A stretch of 64,000 nt of DNA, taken from assembly GCF_963082655.1 (NCBI RefSeq), contig NC_081553.1, positions 60,153,571-60,217,570 on the forward strand. The letters run 5' to 3'. A program made the position numbers and the translations under genes. The DNA is from Stomoxys calcitrans. Its lineage: Eukaryota; Arthropoda; Insecta; Diptera; Muscidae. A model generated the notes under the pieces. That model did not search any database. It saw only the letters and a program-made list of their open reading frames with translations, and had not been told where the DNA came from. Positions 1-12,030 of this stretch are shown piece after piece; positions within the stretch are counted from its first letter, which is position 1, and the number at the start of each line of letters is the position of its first letter.

Positions 1-1035
1 ACTATATTTAGGTATAGCTGCCATATAGACCGATCTCCAGATAAAGGGTCTAAAGCCCATAAAAGCTTTAGTTTTTAACCGATTTCGCTGAAATTTGAAG
101 CAGGGGGTAACTTTAAGCCTCCTGATATCTGACCTAAATATGGATCATATCGGAATGTATTTAGGTATAGGTGCCATATAGACCGATCTCCAGATAAAGG
201 GTCTAAAGCCCATAAAAGCTTTATTTTTTAACCGATATCACTGAAATTTGAAACATTGAGTAGTTTTACGCCTCCTAACATAGGGCCCAAATATGGTTCA
301 GATCGGACTATATTTCGATATGGCTGCCACATAGACCGATCTCCCGATTAAGGGTCTGAAACCCATAAAAAGCTTTAGTTTTTAACCGATTTCGCTGAAA
401 TTAGCAACAGTGGGTTATTTTAAGCTTTCCAACATCCGACCTAGATATCGATTAGATCGGTCCATATTTATATATAGCCGCCATATAGACCGATCTCCAG
501 ATAAAGGGTTTTAAACCCATAAAAGCTTTATTTATTACCCGATTTTGCTGAAATTTGAAATAGAAGGTTATTTTAAGCCTCCCAATATGTGTCCCAAATA
601 TGGTTTAGATCGGACTATATTTAGATATAGCTGCCATATAGACTGATCTCCAGATTAAGGGTCTGAAACCCATAAAAGCTTTATTTTTTAACCGATTTCG
701 CTAAAATTTGAAACAGTGAATAATTTTTAGCCTCATTACACCCGACTCAAATATGGTAAAGATCGGACTGTATTAAGATATAGCTGTCATATAGACCTAT
801 GTGCCGATTAAGGGTCTGAAGCTCATAAAAGCTTTATTTATTATCTGATTTTGTTGAAATTTTAAATAGAAAATTCAACAGTGACTTATATTTATTAGCC
901 CACTCAATATCCATGTCGAATTTGGGTGGATAAGTCAACCAGTTCTCACCGGATTATGCCGAAAGGGGGTTTTCATATATACCCGAGGGGGTGGATATCC
1001 AAAGTTCGGCCTGGCCGAACTCTATGCCTTTTTTA
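1..1035 (+). repeat. DINE/Helentron-like array, type 1, 3' portion
   Basis: About six degenerate direct repeats with a period near 153 bp. Each contains a core like GCTGCCATATAGACCGATCT (seen near 14, 166, 319, 474, 626 and 779). The array ends in the shared 3' terminus: GGGTGGATATCCAAAG, then the palindrome GTTCGGCC-T-GGCCGAAC at 1004-1020, then TATGCCTTTTTT. The 5' end lies outside the window. Assignment to a DINE-1/Helentron-like non-autonomous element rests on other copies here that keep the other end. No coding content is expected. Confidence 0.75.
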
Positions 1036-1041
1036 GAGCGC

Positions 1042-1130
1042 ACAACAAGCCGATTACTGGTTCAGTTGTATGGCCATAGTGGCATGGGGCGGATTAATAT
1101 CAGCACCCTCTTTTCAACCTAACCTAACAT
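1042..1130 (+). mobile_element. candidate retroposon 3' tail
   Basis: A short stretch next to the DINE-like 3' end that finishes in CAACCTAACCTAAC. The LINE at 6.1-7.7 kb and the SINE at 16.6 kb finish in the same kind of CCTAA-rich tail. The body is not alignable by eye to those copies, so this is only a suggestion of a non-LTR or SINE 3' terminus. Confidence 0.35.
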
Positions 1131-1960
1131 ATAAACCGTGGCTACTTTCATATTCATCGCAGTAACCGAAAACATTTTTTTTTTTTTAATTTTTACTTAA
1201 AACGTCCCCAAGTTTACACTACTCCCTAAGATTTTATGAACTTTTATTTCTTATGATTTTACTTTGTTGAAGTTTATTTTCATTGATTCGCAAACTTCTC
1301 ATCTTTTTGCTCTATTACTGAAATGTCTTAACTTTCTTATCTGTTATAATTTTTTTTTGAAACATTTGTTGGTAATCGTTTTTGTCACACTTGCTGCCAA
1401 AGAACAACACCATCATTGTCTCTAGAACCAGACGCTAGGATATTAAAAGTATTGCTACTCTTAGTATCAACCATAACAGATTTATATGCTTAAATACAAC
1501 AATTCAATTCATTTGAAAATGTCTAATGTGCAGCACTCATAAGAATGAATGAATGAATCCTTGCAAAAAGGCTACCAAAACAAATGAATATTGTTTATGG
1601 AGGAAGGTGGTGGGGGGTACAAAAGTGCAACATAAAATAATTGTAATTGCCAATCATTAGAGTACATTAGCAAAATTGAATTGAATCGGCAAAGAATGAA
1701 ATGCATGGGTGGTTGAACCAAGAATTGGACAGACACACACACACACACAGGCATATATAAGAAAATATGTGAACACTTTATTGTACTTAATAGGGTTAGG
1801 GTTGTTATTCGTTTTTGTTAATTGTATACCTTGCCATGACACATTAGTGTTGCATTATATAGCAGCAGTAGAGAAAAATTGTTTTTATTGGTTTTTTAGT
1901 ATATTTAAAGGTGCTAAAGGTAGAATTAGGACGAAGCAGGGAGCGTAGAAGGGAGCATTG
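1131..1960. other. low-copy AT-rich stretch, nothing recognised
   Basis: Contains homopolymer T runs, a short (GAAT)n near 1543-1557 and an (AC)n run near 1733-1748. The open frames over the AC run (1572-1948) are short, lie on both strands and lack domain-like features. I see no gene here. Confidence 0.5.
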
Positions 1961-1977
1961 CGTTGGGGAATGGAAAG

Positions 1978-2310
1978 TCAGGAGTCGGAGGGGGTAAAGA
2001 GAGAGTTGTGTTTATTCACATTTGCCTTAAACTTCTGAAGGTCGTAAGTAGTGGGAAAGACATTTGCTGGAAATCTATTCCACATTCGTAATTTTCGAGC
2101 AAAAATCGAGTTTTTCTGGTCATGGAGGGTTCGGCCAACTGATCGGACTGGCCAGTTGACCGTTTGGTTTGCTGGTTTGCATTCCCAGATGATCTTGCGT
2201 TCCTGGCGAATCTCTTTACCTCAGGGATAGGAGGATGTGTCTTTGCGGAACAAACACCATGGATGTATCGATAAAACAACACCACGCTGCCAACATCCCT
2301 ACGTTGCTCA
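1978..2310 (-). pseudogene. non-LTR retrotransposon C-terminal coding end (relic)
   Basis: On the minus strand this reads as the end of a fly LINE reverse-transcriptase polyprotein. It begins with a block like LFYRYIHGVCSAK. After a frame change it continues with a block like LRMWNRFPANVFPTTYDLQ and a KFKANVNKH tail, stopping at a TGA at 1978-1980. This 'RxWNxLPxxVFP...YxLxxFKxxV' ending is typical of non-LTR elements that lack a terminal RNase H. At least one frameshift is present. The relic abuts the 3' end of the DINE-like element at 2316, which may have truncated it. The family is known to me only from sequence pattern; the clade is uncertain. Confidence 0.72.
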
Positions 2311-2315
2311 AGGGA

Positions 2316-5280
2316 AAAACAAGTAAAAAGGCATTAAGTTCGGTGGGGCTGAACTTTCGATACCCACCACCTCGGGAATGTATATAAACCTCCTTTCATC
2401 AGGACCTGGTGAAAAATGCATCATTTATGCCCTCAAATTCGACATGGATATTGGGTGGTCTTATAAGTACAAGTCATTGTTAAAATTTGCAGAATAAAAT
2501 ATTGGTCTTTTTGATAGCTATATCCAAATATAGACCGATCTGAGCCATATACGACACGAAAAGCCTAACATAAGTCACTGTTTCAAATTTGAATGAAATT
2601 GGATTATAAATGTGCCCTTTAAGGCGCCAAGACTATAAAGAGAGATCGATCTATATAGCAGCTATATCCAAATCTGAACCGATCTAGGCCTAATTGCAGA
2701 AAGATGTCGAAGAGCCTAACACAACTCATTTTCGAAAATTTCAGCGAAATGGGACAATAAATGCGCCTGTTATGGGCCCAAAATCTAATAGAGAGTGAGA
2801 GAGAGAGAGCGCGCGAGATCGGTCCATACGGCAGCTTTATCCAAATCTGGACCCATCTGACTCATAATGCGTAAAGTTGTCGAGGGGCCTAACACAACTC
2901 ACTGTCCCATATTTCGGCGAAATCGGACATTAAATGCGATTTTTATGGGCCCAAAAGTATATCGAGGGATCGGCCTACATGGCAGCTATATCCAAATCTG
3001 AACCGATCTGTGCCATATTGCAGAAGTATATCTAGGGGCTTAACTTAACTCACTGTCCCAAATTTCGGCGAAATCGGACAATAGATGCGCCTTTTATGGG
3101 TGAAAAGCCTTAAATCGAGAGATCGGTCTACATGGCAGCTATATCCAAATCTGGACCCATCTGACCCATAATGCAGAAAGTTGTCGAGGGGCCTAACACA
3201 ACTCACTGTCCCAAATTTCGGCGAAATCAGACAATAAATGCGGCTGTTAAGAGCCCAAAACCTAATATCGAAAGATCGGTCTATATGGCAGCTATATCCA
3301 AATCTGGACCGATCTGGGCCAAATAGAAGAAGTATACCGAAGGGCCTAACACAACTCACTGACTTAAATTTCGGCAAAATCCGACTTTAAATGCGATTTT
3401 TATGGGCCCAAGACCCTAAATCGAGAGATCGCTCTATATGGCAGATATATCCACTCTAAACCGATCTGACCCAAAATGCAGAAACACAAATCACTGTCCC
3501 AAATTTGCGCGAAATCGGACATTAAATGCGATTTTTATGGGCCCAAGACCTAAAATCGACAGACAGATCTATATGGGAGCTATATCCAAATCTGAACCGA
3601 TCTGTGCCATATTGTAGAAACATGTCATAGGGCCTAACTTAACTCACTGTCCCAAATTTCGACGACATCGGACAATAAATGCGCTTTTTATGGACTCAAG
3701 ACCTTAAATGGAGAGATCGGTCTATATGGCAGCTATATCCAAAACTGGACCGATCTGAGTCAAACAGCCAAATTTTGGCACAATCGGATAATAAATGCGC
3801 CTTTCATGGGCCCAAGACCTTACATCGAGAGATCAGTCTATAAGCAGCTATATTCAAATCTGGAGCGATCTGGGCCAAATTGACGAACGATGTCAGAGGG
3901 TCTAACACAACTCACTGTCCCAAATTTCAGCAATATCGGATAACAAATGTGGCTTTTATAGGCCTAAGACCCTAAATCGGAGGATCGGTCTATATGACAG
4001 CTATATCCAAATCTAGACCGATCTGAGCCAAATTGAAAAATAATGTTGAAGGGCCTAACACAACTCAATGTCCCAAATTTCGGCGAAATCGGACATTAAA
4101 TGCGATTTTTATGGCCCCAAGCCTTAAATCGAGAGACCGGACCGATCTGGGCCAAATAGAAGAAGTATGTCGAAGGGCCTAACACAACTCACTGTCCTAA
4201 ATTTCGGCGAAATCCGACTTTAAAAGCGATTTTGATGGGCCGAAGACCTTAAATCGAGAGACAGTTCTATATGGCAAGTATATTCAAATCTGAACCGATC
4301 TGTGCCATATTGCAGAAACATGTCATGGGCTCTAACTTAACTCACTGTCCCAAATTTCGACGACATCGGACAATAAATGCGGCTTTTATGGACTCAAAAC
4401 CTTAAAAGGAGAGATCGGTCTATACGGCAGCTATATCTAAATCTGCGCCGATCTGAGCCAAATTAAAGAAGGGTGACGAAGGGCCTACTACAACTCACTA
4501 TCTTTTATTGGCCTAAGACCCTAAATCGGAGGATTGGTTTATATAGCAGCTTTTTCGAAATCTGAATCGGTCTGTGCCATATTGCAGAAACATATCATGG
4601 GGCCTAACTTAACTCACTGTTCCAAATTTCGACGACATCGGACAATAAATGCGGATTTTATGGACTCAGAACCGTAAATCGAGAGATCGGTCTATATGGC
4701 AGCTATATCTAAATCTGGACCAATCTGGGCCAAATAAAAGAAGTATGTCGAAGGGCCTAACACAACTCACTATCCCAAATTTCGGCACAATCGGATAATA
4801 AATGTGGCTTTTATGGGCCTAAGACCCTAAATCGGAGGATCGGTCTATATAGCAGCTATATGCAAATCTGGACCGATCTAGGCCATATTGACGAAGGATG
4901 ACGAAGGGCCTACACAACTCACTGTCCCAAATTTCAGCAAAATCAGATATTAAATGAGACTTTTTTGGGCCTAAGACCCTAAATCGGCGGATCGGTCTAT
5001 ATGGGGGCCATATCAAGATAAAGTCCGATATAGCCCATCTTCAAACTTAACCTGCTTATGAACAAAGAAAGAATCTGTGCAAAGTTTCAGCTCAATATCT
5101 CTATTTTTAAAGACTGTAGCGTGATTTCAACAGAGAGACGGACGGACATGGCTAGATCGTCTTAGATTTTTACCCTGATCAAGAATATATATACTTTGTA
5201 GGGTCGGAAACGGATATTTCGATGTGTTGCAAATGGAATGACAAAATTAATATACCCCCTTCCTTCGGTGGTGGGTATAA
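2316..5280 (-). mobile_element. DINE/Helentron-like element, type 1, both ends present
   Basis: A nearly complete 2.96-kb element on the minus strand. Its 3' end is at 2316 (the complement of CTTTTTACTTGTTTTT, then a degenerate GTTCGG palindrome and a CCCACCACC motif). Its 5' end is at 5280 (GGTGGTGGGTATA, ACAAAATTAATATACCCCC, CAAGAATATATATACTTTG, then GACGGACGGACATGGC). Between the ends lie about 17 degenerate units of roughly 150 bp built on GATCGGTCTATATGGCAGCT. The short open frames within it (for example 3045-3377 and 4819-5016, minus) are repeat translations rich in RFGYSCHIDRS and are not genes. The GTCY block is very short in this copy. Confidence 0.8.
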
Positions 5281-5840
5281 TAGAGTTATGTACCCAACCT
5301 TCGTCAATAAACACCATCGCTCTTTCCTAAACCCGGTCAAATAGCACCAAACAGGACCGTCTTTCCGTCTTTGGTATAGATATTGAGAAGATCAGAGGAA
5401 GTGAAGTATTTCTTGCATCGTTTAAGAAAGCCCAAGCAGTTGAATGCTTTTTTTCGGAAATCCGAATATTTGATTTGACCAACGGACATCACATTGTATC
5501 CTCATGCCTAGACCATCGGGAGTATCTCATTGTTCTACATCTATACCGCCTATAGATAATGACTATCGTAAATTGTAAGTGAATCATTTATGTGACAACA
5601 AACAGCACTGGGTCTTAAGTGCAATAAAATCTGTTCTGTCCAATCAACCCCACACTGAAATGGCCCCAAAGTCCTGATAGAGCGTATCACTCATAAACCG
5701 CCTCCACAATTTATGGAAGGCTCGGCCAATGGTCGTAAGCACATGAATGACAAAGGTTGCTGTCATCCGCACATGAGTAGATCGGATTCAAGATCTGACT
5801 CAAAAGATCGTCAATGAAGAAGAAAATTTGGGTAAAAATG
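5281..5840. other. unannotated stretch
   Basis: Less AT-rich than its surroundings and without the DINE-like core repeat. I tried both strands for LINE, BEL/Gypsy and transposase motifs and found nothing convincing. It may be an eroded retroelement body. Confidence 0.3.
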
Positions 5841-6085
5841 TTAACCACCTTTCGTCATAATATGGAGAAAAATGCATCATTTATGAACTCATCGCCGCTT
5901 TATTTAAATATGCTCCTATTTCGACCAAACTCTGCGCGGACGTCGGTCGATTGGTCCAATAAACACAATTCACTATTCTAGTTGCTACAAACAGAATATT
6001 CGTCAATATGGAAGCTTCATCAAAATATAGACCCATCTGAAACATATAGGGCACGGATATCGAAAAGCCTAACATAGGTCAATAT
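5841..6085 (-). repeat. DINE-like 3' fragment, type 1
   Basis: Carries the sub-3' segment seen next to the 3' end of other copies (CACCTTTCGTCATAATATGG, AAAATGCATCATTTATGAAC) and the block CGAAAAGCCTAACATAGGTCA. It stops abruptly where the LINE begins at about 6086, so it is probably broken by that insertion. Confidence 0.6.
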
Positions 6086-6734
6086 GCCAAGCGAAAGTGT
6101 ATATATCCGAGCAAGAAGAAGCAGGAGATACAAGTTGCCTACAGTGGAAGCTGTCTCCTTGGCTGGAGAGAATGTTCCATTAACAGAAAGCGCAAAATAC
6201 CTGGGTGTTTTGCTGGATCGGAAATTGAACTTTAATCCCAACATTTTGGAAAGGGCAAGAAAGGCCACTCTTGCCCTATACACCTGCAAGAGAGCCATTG
6301 GGAAAAGTTGGGGGTTTAGACCACGCGTCATGCATTGGGTATATACTGCAGTTGCCAGACCTATAATTCTATATGGTGTTGTGGTCTGGTGGACGACGCT
6401 TCAAAAGTCCACCTACTGCTCAATACTTAACCGGATCCAAAGGATGGCTTTGTTGTGCATCACAGCCACACTGAGGACGACACCATCTGATGCACTGAAT
6501 ATAATGCTGAATCTTATGGCTCTGGACATTGTGGCTGGATAAATTGCAGCGACCACCGCCTTGAGGTTAAGAGAGCTTTCTCTTTGGTCATGTGGCGGCT
6601 ATGGACACTGTGTTATCCTTGATACAATATCCGATGTTTCAGGCAATGTGGACTACACCCTTTTTGAGCCGCTTTTTGATAAAAAGTACTGTACCACTAT
6701 TCCTGATTGAACCGATTGGAACTACGAGGTCCCT

Positions 6735-7140
6735 GGCAACAGAAGATACATTGACTTCTATACGTATGTTTCAAAACTAGACGACCAGGTGGGTTTTGGG
6801 GTGTACTCTAAAGGTTTAGAAATGGTCCTATCGAAAAGGTTACCCAACCACTGCAGTGTGTATGAAGCGGAGATCCCTGGAATTAAGGAAGTGATGGAAT
6901 GGCTAAGATATGATTTCGTTACGACTTTTGGCATAAATATCTTCTCAGATAGCCATTAAATCCCTGGAGAACGTACTTCCGAACACAAAAACCACCCTCG
7001 ACTGTCGCAGATCTCTCAACGAGATGACTGAACAGTTCAAAATTCAGCTGTTCTGGGTGCCGGGCCACAGAGATATCCCAGGGAATTGTAAAGCGGACGA
7101 GCTTGCGAGACTGGGAACTACACTACACATTCCAGGAATA
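6735..7140 (+). pseudogene. LINE RNase H domain, degenerate
   Basis: RNase H motifs appear in order. The first is FYTYVSKLDD where the family has YTDGS, so the first catalytic Asp is replaced. Next come YEAEI (Glu) and NIFSDS (Asp), and last WVPGHRDIPGNCKADELA (His and Asp). A frameshift lies between the third and fourth motifs. An RNase H after the RT is a feature of I-group non-LTR elements. The loss of the first Asp together with the frameshift indicates a dead copy. Confidence 0.8.
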
Positions 7141-7340
7141 CTGAAATCTGTGGGTATGCCCCTAGCGACATGTAAGCTTAGTTTTCAGGACCAGGCCCGA
7201 AGGACAACGAATGATAGATGGTCGCAAAGAGGTAGCTGTGAGTATTCCAAAACAATGTGCCCTAATCTAGACTTAAAGAGGTCTACTGCTTTGCTGTCAT
7301 TGGCTAGAGCAGACGTCTCAGTCATTGTGTCCGTCATGAC

Positions 7341-7407
7341 AGGTCGCTGTCTAATCGGAAAACATGCTCCGATTAGACAGCGACCTGCTCCGATTAGACA
7401 GCGACCT
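7341..7407. repeat. 19-bp inverted plus direct triplet inside LINE
   Basis: AGGTCGCTGTCTAATCGGA at 7341-7359 is followed by its exact reverse complement at 7368-7386 and again at 7389-7407. The block lies in the LINE C-terminal coding segment, where the encoded peptide turns into a repeated PIRQRP. It looks like a local templated (fold-back and slippage) mutation in this copy. Confidence 0.9.
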
Positions 7408-7803
7408 GAAGGTTGCCAGCAACGACTTTTGCTGAAGCCGTGAGGACATCGAAGAAAAAGACTATAGAACACCTTCTGTGTGTGTGTCTCGCACTAGCAG
7501 TCAGAAAGAGTTCCACTTTAGGTTCTCATTTCTTTGAGAACCTGCCTGATTTAGCGAATGTGAACATTCCCAAATTGTTGGTCTTTTTAAAGCAATTTGG
7601 ATGGTTCAACAGTAGGAACTTCCTTCTTCTGTTCCTGTAGCATCACAATGGACGAATACGTCTAAGTGAGTCTGATGGCAGACTGCCACTTAAACCTAAC
7701 CTAACCTAACCTTCTTTTCTCGAGACGCTCTCTCATTTGAGCCCAATTTCATGTTTCTAGTCCTATCCGTTTACGCCGGAAAAACATTCAACATTTCGTA
7801 CTA

Positions 7804-8007
7804 TTGGGTTGCCCAAAAAGTAATTGCGGATTTTTTTAAAATAAAGTAAATGCATTTTTAATAAAACTTAGAATGAACTTTAATCAAATATACTTTTTTT
7901 ACACTTTTTTTCTAAAGCAAGCTAAAAGTAACAGCTGATAAAGCTGTGAAAAAATTTGTCAACGCCGACTATATGAAAAATCCGCAGTTACTTTATGGGC
8001 AACCTAA
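7804..8007 (-). mobile_element. mariner-type MITE, copy 1
   Basis: A 204-bp element with terminal inverted repeats starting TTGGGTTGCCCAAAAAGTAA, flanked by TA dinucleotides (7802-7803 and 8008-8009). The TIR resembles mariner ends, ending in AAGTAATTGCGG like the human MADE1/Hsmar1 termini. Relative to the copies at 20.5 and 35.5 kb it is inverted (the CATATAGTCGGCG block is on the right, complemented). It has no coding capacity and would need a transposase in trans. Confidence 0.9.
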
Positions 8008-9255
8008 TATTTGGTGCTTTTTGATACCATAACGTACGAATTAGGCAAAACGCCGCCTTATCAAGCGCCTATGATCCCAGACCTACATTCGTGCTAAGTT
8101 GTATGATTTTAGCTTTAGCCGTTTAGGCCGGGCGGTGATCTGTAAGTCAGTCAATCAGTCAGTTACGGAGCTCTTTTTATATCAAAGAGAGATTTACTGC
8201 TGCCATCTCGAAAATGTTTTAAGATTTTAGAAGAAACACAGCAGCTTGAGGTGCTTGGAACGTTAATCTTAGTTCAGCTAATGGAAAAATGTTCTGTCAT
8301 AGCAAATTTAGGCAAAGTACGATTTGCTGCTATTATTTTACCCACAACTGCTTCCATTCGGGAAAAAGTAACATAAAAACCTACCATAAATACATGTTAA
8401 CATAAATGTGACACATATTTAGCCATATTTTCCGCCCCCCCCCCCCCCTTTTTTTGCAACACGAAAAAGCCACCACATGTTTGTTTAGCTACTCTAGACT
8501 ATCATATCGCCTATATGGAGTGGAAGACAGCCTGCAACCTTAACAGAAAATTTTGCCTGATAATTTTTCACCACCTTTTTTTTTTTTGCAACACGATTTC
8601 ATTCGATTTGCACTAATGCATCATCATCCTAGTCATCATCATCATCACAATGGGACCAGCGATAAAATCCAGTCACCAAGTTGGAAAATTGTGCGAATGA
8701 AAGAAAATCTTTTGGGCCCTCTAACAGAGATATGACAGTAGTGTAGCTTGGCTCGTTTCGCTTAAGATTTATAGGACATTTTGGGCAAAATGTCATTCAT
8801 TGTCTTTTAGTTGTGGTTCGTTTTGTAAAATATGGGTTATTTAAAGTATTTAGGCAAAAATCACTTTTTGCCCTTGTCTGAAAGGCAACACCCCTTTTTT
8901 TTGGCTCATGTTACTCATATGACAGATTTAAAGGCTTTTAGGAAAGGCAATGGAGCCGACGAAGAGAAACAAACGCATGCTAATACTTTTAAAAAAGGTT
9001 ACCCAAGAAATTTTCTTTGCTTTCACTTTGGATTTCATTGCTTCGCTATAGAGCTGAGCTACATCAACGTTGATGGCATTGTAAGTTGGTGTATAAAGTT
9101 GGCAAGAGCAAAAAATGAAATTTATATTGAAGAAAATTGTTATTTTCCACTTACAGTAGTCAAAATACGAAAAGGAAGGAGAGTACTTCCAGATGGTATT
9201 CTTAGACCCGACTGAAGCTAGGATTCGGACTTTTGAGGCAGCCCAATTTTGGGGA
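8008..9255. other. low-copy stretch, no gene recognised
   Basis: Contains a stretch with GTCAGTCAATCAGTCAG (near 8146-8162), a run of 14 C at 8435-8448, T runs, and a CAT-rich tract near 8620-8650. A 127-codon plus-strand frame at 8832-9215 has no recognisable domain and no conserved-looking context. I do not call it a gene. Confidence 0.4.
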
Positions 9256-10996
9256 AATCTAAGACGATCTAGCCATGTCCGTCCGTCTGTCTGTTGAAAT
9301 CACGCTACAGTCTGTAAAAAGTGAGATATTGAGCTGAAACCTTGCACAGATTCTTAATTGATCCATAAGCATGTCAAGTTCGAAGATGGGCTATATCGGA
9401 TTATATCTTGATATAGCCCCCATATAGACCGATTCGCCAATTTTGGATCTTAGGCCCATTAAAGCCACAATTATTATCCGATTTTGCTGAAATTTAGGAC
9501 AGTGGGTTGTGGTAGGCTTTTCGACATGATTCTCCAATGTGGCCCAGATCGGTCCAGATTTAAATATAGCTGCCATATAGACCGATCCTCCGATTTAGGG
9601 TCTTAGGCCCATAAAAGCCACATTTATTATCCGATTTTGCTGAAATTTGGTAAAGTGAGTTGTGTTGGGCCCTTCAACATTCTTCGTCAATTTGGCCCAG
9701 ATCGGTCCAGATTTGAATATAGCTGCCATATAGCCCGATCTCACGATTTAAGGTCTGGGGCCCTTAATAGGCGCATTTATTGTCCAATTTTGCTGAAACT
9801 TGGGACAGTGAGTTGCGTTAAGACCCTCGACATCTTTCTGCCATATAGCCGAGATCGGTTCAGATTTGGGTATAGCTGCCATATAGACCGATCTCTCCAT
9901 TTAAGGTCTTGGGCCCATAAAAGGCGCATTTATTGTCCGATGTCGCTGAAATTTGGGACAGTGAGTAGCGTTAGGACTCTCGACATCTTTGTGCAATATG
10001 GCCCAGATCGGTCCAGATTTGGATATAGCTGCCATATAGACCGATCTCTCGATTTAAGGTCTTGGGCCCATAAAAGGCGCATTTGTTGTCCGATGTCGCC
10101 AAAATTTGGGACAGTGAGTTGTATTAGGCTCATCGACATCCCTCTTTAATTTGGCCCAGATCGGTTCAGATTTGGATGTAGCTGCCATATAGACCGATCT
10201 CTCGATTTAAGGTCTTTGACCCATTAAAGGCGCAATTATTGTCCGACTTCACTAAAAGGACAGTGAATTGTGTTAAGCCCTTCGACATACTTCTGCAATA
10301 TGGCACAGATCGGTTTAGATATGGATATAGCTGTCATATAGACCGATCTCACGATTTAAGGTTGTGGGCCCATAAAAGGCGCACTTATTGTCCGATTTCA
10401 CCGAAGTTTGTCACAGTGAGTTAAGTTAGGCCCCTCGATATCTTCTTCGAACATGGCACAGATAGGCCCATATTTGGATATAGCTTCCATATAGACCGAT
10501 CTCTCGATTTAAGGTTTTGGGCCCATAAAAAGGGCATTTATTGTCCGATTTTCCCAAAATTTGGAACAGTGAGTTGCGTTAGGACCCTCGACATACTTCT
10601 GCAATATGGCCCACATCGGTCCAGATTTGGATATAGCTGCCATATAGAACGATCTCTCGATTTAAGGTCTTGGGACCTTAAAAAGCGCATTTGTTGTCCG
10701 ATGTCGCCGAAATTTGGGATAGTGAGTTGTGTTAGGCCCCTCGACATATTTCTGCAATTTGGCCCAAATCGGTCCAGATTTGAATATAGCTGCCATATAG
10801 ACCGATCTCTTGATTTTAAGTCTTGCCCCATTAAAGGCACATTTATTGTCCGATTTCGCTGAAATTTGACACATTGACTTATGTTTTCGACCTCAGTGTT
10901 GCATAAGGTTTAAATCGGTCTATATTTGGATGTATATATCTGGTGGTGGGTATCTAAAGATCGGCCTGGCCGAGTTTAGGACGCTTTAGCTTGTTT
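9256..10996 (+). mobile_element. DINE/Helentron-like element, type 1, 5'-truncated
   Basis: Starts within the 5' core (AAATCTAAGACGATCTAGCC, ATGTCCGTCCGTCTGTCTG), continues through about eleven units of roughly 150 bp (GATCGGTCCAGATTTGGATA, GGTCTTGGGCCCATAAAAGG) and ends with GGTGGTGGGTATC, a GGCCTGGCCGA palindrome and TTAGCTTGTTT. The TATACCC start is missing. The 170-codon plus-strand frame at 9637-10149 is repeat read-through with repeated RSRFGYSCHIDRSLDLRSW and is not a gene. Confidence 0.78.
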
Positions 10997-12030
10997 AATT
11001 TTGAAAGTGTCTGTTATATTCTTTTTGTAGGGTTTATAGGGTATCGCCCATGCCTTTGCTTTCGTTTACTTTCCTTACATGTTTCCCTTTTGTAAATATT
11101 TTTTTTTTTTTTTTTGTGAAATGTCATGTTGCACTTGTTTTGTATTCCTGCTGCCTACGAATTTGTTGTAATCTTTTCGGTGGCATTTATGGCACGCTCT
11201 TTTGTCATATTTGCTAGATTCGCACTCATATGTGCAATATATGTGTGTGTGTGTGTATGAAGTTACAGTTGAGCTACTTTCGGTGGTGTTGCCTGGGCTG
11301 GCTGGGGTTAAATGGGATTTATTCGATTTAAGTTCTTGTGGGGTTTTTCGCAAATATTGCCATTTAAATTGATGAAGTGTAACAAATCGTTGTCATGTAA
11401 CATTTAAAGTGAATTGAATGAAATCCTTTTTAAACTCCACATCAAAGTCATTCGAGGTATGTTCACATTTTTCATTCGCGTATGGATTTGTTCTTGTGTC
11501 CATGTTACATTTTTAAAATATGACCTATGACGATTTTGGTTGTTTTGTGTGCTTTGTTTTTTTTAATAAATTCACTCAATTAGTACAAAGTATGATGTCA
11601 TACCACAAAGTGGTAAAAATTATATTCAAATTGGGGGTTGAGGGATGTTAGTGAATTCGCCAAGGTGTATACAGCGGAGGAAAAAATTGGGCAATTGTTT
11701 TATGACGGAATATTTGCATATGGATGCATGCAAATTTTTTTAAATTTGTGAAACACCAATTTTAAATTCTACATCAGTTACATGTATTTTAGACCGCCCC
11801 ATGCTTTAAAGGAGAAAATATTGTTTGCAAACGGGGCAACACATACCCGAAATGTTTTTCCTTTTTGATCTCAATTAGCAAAATACGAAATATGACTAAC
11901 GGTTAGCGCGAACTCTTGTCGACCCGACGCATTATGGCGCGAACAGAACAGGACGGAAAAAGGTCGCAAAAATTAAAATTTTGACATGCGCCTAAGAAAT
12001 TTCAAAAGAACCTATTTTATGAAGAAACAA
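10997..12030. other. low-copy AT-rich stretch
   Basis: Contains T runs (11098-11115) and a TG microsatellite near 11241-11256. Nothing resembling a transposon or coding exon could be supported. Confidence 0.4.

Larger units (their letters stand above)
6086..7709 (+). mobile_element. I/Jockey-like LINE relic with RNase H and 3' tail
   Basis: A 5'-truncated non-LTR retrotransposon. The 6084-6542 frame carries the end of the reverse transcriptase: KYLGVLLDRKL, then an RAIGKSWGFRP...VYTAVARPIILYG block and an RIQRMALLCITATLRTTP block. A broken RNase H domain follows (about 6735-7130), then a C-terminal segment with IEHLLCVCLA and SHFFENLPDLANV that ends at the TAG at 7638-7640. The 3' UTR ends in (CCTAA)n near 7690-7710. 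Frameshifts and stops separate the blocks, so no protein is made. It is inserted into DINE-like sequence. Confidence 0.85.

Noticed and set aside
1..5280. CRISPR-like array because of regular repeats
   Set aside because: Units of about 150 bp are degenerate along their whole length with no repeat/spacer alternation, and the DNA is eukaryotic.
7680..7709. TTAGG-type (CCTAA)n as a telomere remnant
   Set aside because: Only about three units, at the 3' end of a LINE, and repeated in other retroposon tails. Flies lack TTAGG telomeres.
8832..9215. 127-codon frame starting MGYLKYLGKNHF
   Set aside because: No recognisable domain, no promoter or splice evidence, and biased composition in AT-rich DNA. 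It could be chance. A transcript match would be needed.
9637..10149. 170-codon plus-strand frame with repeated RFGYSCHIDRSLDLRSW
   Set aside because: It is read-through of the DINE-like ~150-bp unit (length near a multiple of three). The same peptide appears at many other DINE-like arrays in either strand.
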